Under the pieces are notes generated by a model that did not search any database, was not told where the DNA came from, and saw only the letters and a list, made by a program, of their open reading frames with translations. Of a stretch of 64,000 nucleotides of DNA, positions 16,977-26,665 are shown piece by piece. The position numbers and the translations under genes were made by a program. The stretch is from Sphaerisporangium corydalis (GTDB lineage Bacteria > Actinomycetota > Actinomycetes > Streptosporangiales > Streptosporangiaceae), in NCBI RefSeq assembly GCF_025506355.1, contig NZ_JANZYP010000040.1, forward strand, positions 1 to 64,000, given 5' to 3'. Every line of letters starts with the position of its first letter. The first letter of the stretch is position 1.

Positions 16977-17696
16977 ATGGGATGCGCACTCGTCACCGGA
17001 GCGTCGCGCGGGCTCGGCGCGGCCATCGCCGAGCGGCTCGCGCAGGGCGGCTGGAAGGTCGTCGTCAACTACGCGCACGACACCGCGGGCGCGACCGCGG
17101 TGGCCGAGCGCATCGGACCGGCGGCCGTGGTATGCCGCTTCGACGTGACCGACGAGGAGTCGGTGCGCCGGGGCGTCGCCGAGATCCGGGAGAGCGCCGG
17201 CCCGATCAGCGTGGTCGTGAACAACGCGACCGGCCCGCAGCCGATGATGCCGGTCGAGAAGCAGACCTGGGACGACCACCTCGACCAGCTCAGGTTCTTC
17301 GTGAAGGCGCCGCTGCTGCTCCTGCACGCCGTCCTGCCCGACCTGCGGGCGGCCGGCGGCGGCCGGATCATCAACATCGGCAGCGAGGTGGCCGATCTCG
17401 GCAACGCCGACTTCGGGCACTACGTGTCGGCCAAGGCCGCCATGCACGGCCTCACCCGGTCGTGGGCGCGCGAGCTGGGCCCGCTGGGCATCACGGTCAA
17501 CACCGTCGAGCCCGGGTGGATCCCGGTCGAACGGCACGAGGGCGACGACTGGACCGGCTACCGGCGCGGGCTGCCGCTCGGCCACATGGGGGTGCCCGCC
17601 GACGTCGCCGAGGCCGTCGCGTACCTGGCGTCACCGGGCGCCGCCTTCGTCACCGGCCAGCGTCTCGCGGTGAACGGCGGCAACACCATGAGCTGA
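16977..17696 (+). CDS. Short-chain dehydrogenase/reductase (FabG-like)
   Basis: A 239-aa classical SDR: NAD(P)-binding TGASRGLG (6-13), NNAT near 78, catalytic Ser in NIGSEV, and the YVSAK catalytic Tyr/Lys pair, followed by the terminal TGQRLAVNGG. It is likely an oxidoreductase of a keto or hydroxy substrate; specificity is not visible. The start ATG at 16977 follows AAAGGA by seven bases; upstream in-frame sequence belongs to a shadow of the membrane protein gene. Confidence 0.88.
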   Translation: MGCALVTGASRGLGAAIAERLAQGGWKVVVNYAHDTAGATAVAERIGPAAVVCRFDVTDEESVRRGVAEIRESAGPISVVVNNATGPQPMMPVEKQTWDDHLDQLRFFVKAPLLLLHAVLPDLRAAGGGRIINIGSEVADLGNADFGHYVSAKAAMHGLTRSWARELGPLGITVNTVEPGWIPVERHEGDDWTGYRRGLPLGHMGVPADVAEAVAYLASPGAAFVTGQRLAVNGGNTMS

Positions 17697-17742
17697 CCCC
17701 GGCCCAGGCGGCGTCGTGGCCGGGATCACATTTCACCGGTTG

Positions 17743-17771
17743 TTGATTTCATCACGTGATGAGTTTATCGT
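17743..17771 (+). promoter_or_regulatory. Promoter with palindromic operator in its spacer
   Basis: A -35 TTGATT (17743-17748) and -10 TATCGT (17766-17771) are 17 bp apart. The spacer contains the perfect 14-bp palindrome TCATCACGTGATGA (17749-17762). A regulator bound there would block RNA polymerase directly. The element differs from the rifampicin-associated element known upstream of rph genes. Confidence 0.6.
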
Positions 17772-17846
17772 GAGGTCATACACGAGCGTCGAAACGGCAC
17801 CCGGGGCGAGCCATCGCCCCCCGTCGCGCCGCCGCGGGAGACCGAA

Positions 17847-20489
17847 ATGCTCAAGTCGCAGAGTGACCACCGGGCCGCCGGCCAGGAGCCCACCGGCCGG
17901 CCGCTCATCATGACCTTCCAGGACATCACCGCCGACATGCTGCCGCTGGTCGGCGGCAAGGCGGCCAACCTGGGCGTGCTCACGCGGGCCGGGCTTCCCG
18001 TCCCCCCCGGCTTCTGCCTGACGACCGAGGCCTACCGCCGCGTCGCCGGCGGCGCGGGCCTGGGCGACGTCCTCGCGGCCCTCGCCGCCACGGCGCCCGG
18101 CGACACCGCCGCCCTGGCCGGGCTCGCCGGGCGCGCCCGCGACCTCATGCTCGCCGCCGAGGTGCCCGGCGACATCTCCCGCGCGGTACGCGAGAGCGCC
18201 GGCGGACCGGTGGCCGTCCGGTCGTCGGCCACCGCCGAGGACCTGCCGGACGCCAGCTTCGCCGGCCAGCAGGACACCTACCTCAACGTGGTCGGGCCCG
18301 ACGCGATGCTCGACGCCGTCCGCCGGTGCTGGGCCTCGCTGTGGACCGACCGGGCCGTCGCCTACCGCGCCGCGAACGGCATCGACCACGGCGCCGTCCA
18401 CCTGGCCGTCGTCATCCAGCAGATGGTGCAGTCCGAGGTCGCCGGGGTGATGTTCACCGCCAACCCGGTCACCGGCCGCCGCCACGAGACGGTGATCGAC
18501 GCGAGCCCCGGGCTCGGCGAGGCCGTCGTGTCCGGCGCCGTCAACCCCGACCAGTTCGTGGTGAGCCCGGCCAAGAAGATCACCAAGCGGGCCCTCGGCG
18601 ACAAGCTGCTGTCGGTCCGTTCGCTGCCGGGCGGCGGCACCGAGCAGGTCGCCCACGACGCCGGGGAGCCGGAGGCGTGCCTGAGCGACGACCAGGTGGT
18701 CGCGCTGGCCAGGCTCGGCGCCCGCGTCGAGGCCCACTACGGCTCGCCGCAGGACACAGAATGGGCGATCGACGCGGCGGGCACCCTGTGGCTCACCCAG
18801 GCACGGCCGATCACCACCCTCTACCCCCTGGCCGAGGGCGCGGACGGCTTCCGGGTGTACTTCTGCTTCAGCCTGGCCCAGGGCCTGAACCGGCCGATCA
18901 CCCCGATCGGGATCTCCGCCTTCCTGACGATGGCCGCCTCGGTCCGCCGGCTCTACGGCCTGCCGCCCAGTGTCGCGGCGCCGTTCGCCTCGCCGGGCAT
19001 GCGGGTGTTCCTCGACGTGACCAAGATCCTGCGCAGCCGCGCCGGCCGTGTCGTGCTCCCCCGGATGCTCGACGTCATGGAGTCGCGGTCGGCGGTCGTC
19101 CTGCGCGGCCTGTTCGACGACCCGAGACTCGGGCCGGCCAAGGGGTCGGCGCTGGCCGCCGTGCTGCGGGTGCTCAAGCTCGCGGTCAAGTACCGCGTCC
19201 CGGTGCGGATCGTCCAGGCCGTGGTCAGGCCGGAGACCGCCCACCGGCGCATCGCCCAGGTCGGCGACCTGCTGCGCGCGCGGCTGGCGCCGCCCGAGGG
19301 CGCGATCGCCGTCCAGCGGCTGGACCACATCGAACGCGTGCTGGGCACGCGGATCGTTCCGCTGATGCCCGAGGTGGCCCCGGGACCGGTCGCGGGGTTC
19401 CTGATGCTGGGCCTGGCGGCCCGGCTGCTGCGCGGGCGTACCCGGCCCGGCGAGCTGCAGACGGTGCTCCGCGGCCTGCCGAACAACGTCACCACCGAGA
19501 TGGACCTCGACCTGTGGCACGCCGCCACCCGGATCCGCGCCGACGAGGACTCCGCCCGCGCCCTCGGCGGGCCCGCCCTGCCTGAGGGCCCGCTTCCGCC
19601 CGTGCTGCAGGAGGAGCTCACCGGGTTCCTGGCCCGGTACGGGCACCGGGCGGTGGCCGAGATCGACCTCGGCATGCCGAGATGGTCCGACGACCCCGCG
19701 CACGTGCTCGGCGTGTTCGCCAACTACCTCAGGCTGGACGACCCGGCGCTGGCCCCGGACGCGCAGTTCGCCCGGGGGGCGCGCGAGGCCGAGGCGATGG
19801 CCGCCGCGCTCGCCCGCCGGGCGGGCCCGCTGCGCAGGGGGATCGTCCGCTTCGCCCTCCGGCGGGCCAGGGAGCTGGCCGGCTACCGGGAGATGCCCAA
19901 GAACTACCTGATCGTCGCCGTCGCCGCGATGCGGGCGCAGGTCGCGGCGCTGGGCCGCGAGCTGGCCGAGCAGGGACGTCTCCGGTCCGCCGACGACGTC
20001 TTCATGCTGAGCCTGCCCGAGGTCAGGGACGCGCTCGGCGGCACCGTCCAGCGGGACCTGGTCGAGCTGCGGCGGGCGACCTACGAGCGGGAGCTGCGCC
20101 GCAGGCACGTGCCGAGGGTCCTGCTGTCCGACGGCACCGAGCCGGAGGCCGTGGGCGCGGCGCCCCCCGCCGAGGGCGCGCTCACCGGCACGCCCGCGTC
20201 CACGGGCACCGTCACCGGGACGGCGCGGGTCGTGCTCGACCCGGTGGGGGCGCACCTCGAACCCGGCGAGATCCTGGTCGCGCCGTCCACCGACCCCGGC
20301 TGGACGCCGCTGTTCCTCACGGCGGGCGGGCTGGTCATGGAGATGGGCGGCGCGAACTCGCACGGATCGGTGGTGGCCCGCGAGTACGGCATCCCCGCCG
20401 TGGTCGGCGTCGCGCACGCGACCGCGCGCATCACCACCGGCCAGACGATCACGGTGGACGGCACGACGGGCGCCGTCACCATCGGCTGA
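17847..20489 (+). CDS. PEP-synthase / rifampicin-phosphotransferase-like enzyme
   Basis: An 880-aa three-domain dikinase-like protein. The N-terminal ATP-grasp region (about 20-320) has LVGGKAANLG, AVRSSATAEDLPDASFAGQ and the closing LTQARPITT. The middle (330-760) is a divergent helical substrate domain. The C-terminal phosphohistidine domain has GANSHGSVVAREYGIPAVVG with His839 as the phosphate carrier. The SHG context matches rifampicin phosphotransferases rather than PEP synthase (TCHAAI). It may phosphorylate rifamycin or another small molecule using ATP; no resistance phenotype can be inferred. ATG 17847 has GGGAGACC six bases upstream; an internal ATG at 17910 begins the conserved block. 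Confidence 0.8.
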   Translation: MLKSQSDHRAAGQEPTGRPLIMTFQDITADMLPLVGGKAANLGVLTRAGLPVPPGFCLTTEAYRRVAGGAGLGDVLAALAATAPGDTAALAGLAGRARDLMLAAEVPGDISRAVRESAGGPVAVRSSATAEDLPDASFAGQQDTYLNVVGPDAMLDAVRRCWASLWTDRAVAYRAANGIDHGAVHLAVVIQQMVQSEVAGVMFTANPVTGRRHETVIDASPGLGEAVVSGAVNPDQFVVSPAKKITKRALGDKLLSVRSLPGGGTEQVAHDAGEPEACLSDDQVVALARLGARVEAHYGSPQDTEWAIDAAGTLWLTQARPITTLYPLAEGADGFRVYFCFSLAQGLNRPITPIGISAFLTMAASVRRLYGLPPSVAAPFASPGMRVFLDVTKILRSRAGRVVLPRMLDVMESRSAVVLRGLFDDPRLGPAKGSALAAVLRVLKLAVKYRVPVRIVQAVVRPETAHRRIAQVGDLLRARLAPPEGAIAVQRLDHIERVLGTRIVPLMPEVAPGPVAGFLMLGLAARLLRGRTRPGELQTVLRGLPNNVTTEMDLDLWHAATRIRADEDSARALGGPALPEGPLPPVLQEELTGFLARYGHRAVAEIDLGMPRWSDDPAHVLGVFANYLRLDDPALAPDAQFARGAREAEAMAAALARRAGPLRRGIVRFALRRARELAGYREMPKNYLIVAVAAMRAQVAALGRELAEQGRLRSADDVFMLSLPEVRDALGGTVQRDLVELRRATYERELRRRHVPRVLLSDGTEPEAVGAAPPAEGALTGTPASTGTVTGTARVVLDPVGAHLEPGEILVAPSTDPGWTPLFLTAGGLVMEMGGANSHGSVVAREYGIPAVVGVAHATARITTGQTITVDGTTGAVTIG

Positions 20490-20572
20490 CGACCGGCGGC
20501 GCCGCTTCGGGCGTCGGCACGACGGGCGCAGTGACCATCGGCTGACGACCGGCGGCGCCGCTTCGGGCGGCC
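20461..20572 (+). repeat. 56-bp tandem duplication spanning a stop codon
   Basis: Positions 20461-20516 and 20517-20572 are near-identical, both containing the coding end TTGAVTIG, the TGA stop and the following 25 bases. Differences are a few substitutions. The second copy is untranslated in the real frame. It marks a small slipped-strand or recombination event at the 3' end of the phosphotransferase gene. Confidence 0.85.
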
Positions 20573-20604
20573 ACGGGCGGCCGCCGACGACCGGGCGGTG
20601 ACGG

Positions 20605-21513
20605 TCAGGCGACCAGGGAGGTGAGCAGGGCTCGGGTGCGCTTGCCCTCGTCGCCGGGCAGGAACTGGGCCGCGGCGAAGTCGGTCACCCCGATCGCGGC
20701 GAGCGCCTCCAACTGGCCGGTCACCTCGTCCTCGTCGCCCACGATCGCGACGTCGCCGGGCCCTTCGGCGCCTTCGCGGTCCAGCATCGCGCGGTACGAC
20801 GGGAGCTGGCCGTAGACGGCGAGCGTCTCGGAGGCGCGGGCGCGGGCCGCGTCCTTGTCCTCGGTCACCGCGATCGGCAGCGAGCACACGATCCTGGGCG
20901 CGGGCCGTCCCGCCTCCCGCGCGGCCTCGGTGATCGTGGGGACGACGTGCTCGGCGATGGTCTTGGGGCCGGTCATCCACAGCACCGTGCCGTCCGCCAT
21001 CGACCCGGCCAGCCGCAGCATCCGGGGGGCCAGCGCGGCGACCAGCACGGGCACGCCGCCCGCCCCCGGGGTGTTCAGGCCGATGTGCCCCTTGAGGGTC
21101 TCGCCGTCGAAGTCCGCCTGCTCCCCGCGCAGCAGGGGGAGCAGGATCGACAGGTACTCCTTCATGTGCCTGGCCGGCCGGTCGAAGCTGTACCCGTACA
21201 TGTTCTCGATGACGACCTGGTGCGACAGGCCGATGCCGAGCGCGAGCCGCCCGCCGAGGGCCGTGCTGGTGGTGAGGGCCTGCTGCGCGAGAACGGCGGG
21301 GTGGCGCGGGTAGGTCGGCACGACGGCGGTGCCCAGCTCGATGTCCGGCACCTGGCTGCCCGCCGCCGCGAGCGCGGTCAGCGCGTCCAGCCCGAAGATG
21401 TTGGAGGCCCAGGCCGTGGCGAACCCGTCGCCGGCGATGCGGGCGATCCTTTCGCGCAGCTTCGTGATCGCGTCCGGCCCGGAGGGTTCGTTGAGGTTCA
21501 GCCCGATGCGCAT
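20605..21513 (-). CDS. F420-type LLM-class oxidoreductase
   Basis: A 302-aa luciferase-like monooxygenase-fold protein (TIM barrel). It opens MRIGLNL and carries the family features AWASNIFGLDALTALA, LGTAVVPTYPRHP, and GGRLALGIGLSHQVVIENMYGYSFDRP. The last is typical of the F420-dependent subgroup. It would reduce or oxidise an unknown substrate with coenzyme F420H2 or FMN. ATG 21513 has AGGTGG four bases upstream; an upstream TTG start adds five residues. It is convergent with the phosphotransferase gene. Confidence 0.85.
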   Translation of the reverse strand: MRIGLNLNEPSGPDAITKLRERIARIAGDGFATAWASNIFGLDALTALAAAGSQVPDIELGTAVVPTYPRHPAVLAQQALTTSTALGGRLALGIGLSHQVVIENMYGYSFDRPARHMKEYLSILLPLLRGEQADFDGETLKGHIGLNTPGAGGVPVLVAALAPRMLRLAGSMADGTVLWMTGPKTIAEHVVPTITEAAREAGRPAPRIVCSLPIAVTEDKDAARARASETLAVYGQLPSYRAMLDREGAEGPGDVAIVGDEDEVTGQLEALAAIGVTDFAAAQFLPGDEGKRTRALLTSLVA

Positions 21514-21665
21514 TGTCCACCTATCCAACCGAATGAAGTTCTAGTGACATCATCGTACGGCCGCGGAACCCCGCGGGGAACGCCGAATCGGGACCTCGGG
21601 GTATTTTGAGGCAGGCTCGCATACCGGCCGGTTCCGATCTCGCGGTATGGAGGCGACCACCGACC

Positions 21666-24116
21666 ATGGCGGTGAACACGACGACGCGACGATCCCTGCC
21701 GGGCGCTCGGGAGCAGAACGAGTCCGCCGTCACGTTCGCCTGGCTGGCCGCCGCCCTCGGAATCTCCTCTGACACCGGGCCGGCCGTCGTTTCCGGGCCG
21801 GAGGGCCTTCAGAGACCGGCCGTCGCTTCCGGGCCTGCGGTCGTCGCCGGATCGTGGGCGGAGATCCGGGACGGCATGCGGCGCCCCAGCGGCCACACCC
21901 CGCCGTCCCCCGCGGAGTGGATGTCGGACCCGTGGCTGGCCAGGGGCCTCAGCGGTGGCGTGCCCTCCTGGAGCCCGCCCGACGGGATCGACGAATGGCC
22001 GGACCATGGCGTCGGCCGGATGGTGGACGCCCTCGCGCGCACGGCCTGGCGCACCCGCCACCGTGACCCATCGGACCTCCTCGCCGCCGGGCCGTCCGGC
22101 CTCACGGGCGAAGGACCAGCCGCCGCGGCCGCTCGTCTCCGGGAACTGGAGGCACGGGCACCGGGCCCGGCGGACGGGCGGGCGGTGCGGGCCGGGCACG
22201 TCCGCGTCTGGCTGGGGTGCGCGGTCGGGCCCCTGCTCGGCGACGTCATGCTCACCCCCGGCGGCGCGCCGGGCGACCTCGCCGAGCTCACCGCCGAACG
22301 GCTCGCGCTCCCCCGGCAGATCAAGCTCCCGACCGCCTGGGACCACGCGAACCCGTACGCCGAACGGCACCTCGACCTGATGTACAACCTGAGGATGTCG
22401 CCGGGCGGGCGGCTCTCCTTCCCCGGCACCGACGGGATCAGAGGGGGCCAGGGGGAGGGCTGGCGCGAGCACTGGGCGTGGCTGAGCCGCGACACCTGCC
22501 TGGGCGACGTCAGCGAGGCCGTGCGGCTGGCGGCCCGACTCATGCGTTCCGATCCCGTCGTCGAGGGCCTGCTGCGGACGGCGCGGTCGGACGACCCGTA
22601 CCTGCGGATGGTCGCGCCCGCGGTGGCCCGGCGGTGGCTGCTCACCCTCAAGGCGATGGCCTGGCTGGAGGACGCGGCGCGGCACGACTGGGCGCACATG
22701 CGGCCGAAGGACCTGGCCTGCTTCGCGTTCAACGCGGTGAAACCCGGCTGGCCGCGCCGCGTCGTCGCGATCAGCCACCGGTCCGGCGACACCAAGTCCG
22801 CGCTCAGCCGGACGGCCCTGTGGTCGTCGAGCCGGTGCGCGATCGACGCCAGCCACGTGCCGTCGTGGGAGACCAACACCGGGATGATCTGGGGGCTGTT
22901 CGGGGCGACCCCCGCGATCGTCCGGGTGCGGTCCCCCGGGTACGAGCGCTCGGTGTGGTGCCTGCGCGAGGCCGAGCTGACGCGTTACCTGGTCGAGCGG
23001 TCCGACTTCATGTCCGAACGGTGGGTCCTGGACATCGAGCCGTCCGACCTCGCCTCCCTCGACGCCGCCTACTCCGCCTGGTCCCGCGACACCGCCTCCC
23101 CCGACCCCGGCTCCGGCACCTCCGCCCAGAACACCGCTACCCGCGACACCGGGTCCGGCGCCGCCGTCCAGGACACCGCCGCCCGTGCCCACCGGGCCGA
23201 GGCCGCCGGGTCAGGGGACGTAACGGAGGCGGGGCGTGCGGGCGGGCGGGCGTCGCCGGGGGTCCCTGAGCGGTGCCGGGTGCGGATGCCGGACCCGATG
23301 CCGGTCTGGGAGGTGGCGATGATGCGGGCGGGCGCGGCCCTGCGGGTCATCAACACCCTGCTGGCCAGCGCCGACCTGACCAACCGCTTCGTCGCCGAGT
23401 TCCTGCTGGGCGACGCCGACTTCCCCGGCCCCGCGCCCACGGGCAACCCCGGGGGCTGGCAGGACTACCGGGCGATCTTCCGGGAGTTCCAGTCGCTGTG
23501 CGCCCCCGGCACCGCCGAACCGGCCGTACGGCTGCCGTTCGGGTACGACGCCGAGCAGATGGCGCTGGACAGGGAGATGCTCGGCCGGGTGCCCGACCTG
23601 GACGACCCGGCGCAGGACCGCGGCGTCCGGCCCGGCCACGTCCCCGGCCGGGCCGGACGGCCGCCGGACCTGGTCGGCCGGGTACCCGGCCTCGGCAGCC
23701 GTGTGCTCGGCGCCCGCACCGGCACGGCCGGGCTCCGTGACGCGCTCGTCGCCTTCGAGTACCTCCGCACGGAATGGCCGCTCCTCGCCGGCGAGCAGAC
23801 GGGCGGGTTCCTCGCGGTCGACCACCGTGGCCTGTCCCACGGGCGCTGGGCCTCCGACGAGCGCCTGTCACTCCAGCGCGGGCTGCTGACGATGCGCGCG
23901 CCCGTGCCGGTGTGGATCGTCCAGTCGGCGGGCCAGGGGGTGGAGAACTGGCGGATACCTGGGGACCATCCCATCTTCACCGAGCATTTCCCCCAGCAGT
24001 TCTCCTGGATGCGGGAAGGCCGCCGCGACCGCCGCGAGGCCCGGTCGCGCTTCCCCGCCCGCTCGGGACTGGACCTCTCTCCCGAGTTGCGGCACCGCTG
24101 CCACGAAAGCGGCTGA
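21666..24116 (+). CDS. Large orphan protein with TIR-like central domain
   Basis: An 816-aa soluble protein that I cannot assign as a whole. Residues about 360-450 have the order of a TIR domain: a beta strand VVAISHRS (366-373), helix, strand RCAIDASHVPSWE (box-2-like), helix, strand AIVRVRSPGYERS, then WCLRE (431-435). SxxYxxSxWCxxE is the box-3 signature, and its Glu (E435) is the NADase residue in active TIRs. The N-terminal 350 residues are helical and tryptophan-rich; residues about 475-535 are a low-complexity Asp/Thr/Ala/Gly linker; the C-terminal 280 residues are unrecognised. The ATG at 21666 has GGAGG 12 bases upstream; a TTG at 21606 is possible. NAD cleavage or immune function is inference. 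Confidence 0.5.
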   Translation: MAVNTTTRRSLPGAREQNESAVTFAWLAAALGISSDTGPAVVSGPEGLQRPAVASGPAVVAGSWAEIRDGMRRPSGHTPPSPAEWMSDPWLARGLSGGVPSWSPPDGIDEWPDHGVGRMVDALARTAWRTRHRDPSDLLAAGPSGLTGEGPAAAAARLRELEARAPGPADGRAVRAGHVRVWLGCAVGPLLGDVMLTPGGAPGDLAELTAERLALPRQIKLPTAWDHANPYAERHLDLMYNLRMSPGGRLSFPGTDGIRGGQGEGWREHWAWLSRDTCLGDVSEAVRLAARLMRSDPVVEGLLRTARSDDPYLRMVAPAVARRWLLTLKAMAWLEDAARHDWAHMRPKDLACFAFNAVKPGWPRRVVAISHRSGDTKSALSRTALWSSSRCAIDASHVPSWETNTGMIWGLFGATPAIVRVRSPGYERSVWCLREAELTRYLVERSDFMSERWVLDIEPSDLASLDAAYSAWSRDTASPDPGSGTSAQNTATRDTGSGAAVQDTAARAHRAEAAGSGDVTEAGRAGGRASPGVPERCRVRMPDPMPVWEVAMMRAGAALRVINTLLASADLTNRFVAEFLLGDADFPGPAPTGNPGGWQDYRAIFREFQSLCAPGTAEPAVRLPFGYDAEQMALDREMLGRVPDLDDPAQDRGVRPGHVPGRAGRPPDLVGRVPGLGSRVLGARTGTAGLRDALVAFEYLRTEWPLLAGEQTGGFLAVDHRGLSHGRWASDERLSLQRGLLTMRAPVPVWIVQSAGQGVENWRIPGDHPIFTEHFPQQFSWMREGRRDRREARSRFPARSGLDLSPELRHRCHESG

Positions 24117-24254
24117 CGGCGAATTCCCCCGGCGCGGCGCTCGGACCCCGGAATCGGGTAACCGATGACTCAAGACAGCTCCGCGCCGCCGCCGCACACT
24201 CGTGACGACGCCCGCCGAACCATGAGGGGGGCGATATTCGGTCGGCGGTGAATC

Positions 24255-26621
<2,367 letters not shown>

Positions 26622-26665
26622 TAACACCCCCGGCGGACCCGGGCCGGCCACCCTACAATTTCATC

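Noticed and set aside
17743-17771. Rifampicin-associated element (RAE) upstream of the RPH-like gene
   Set aside because: The palindrome does not resemble the GC-rich RAE consensus as I remember it, so no rifampicin induction is claimed.
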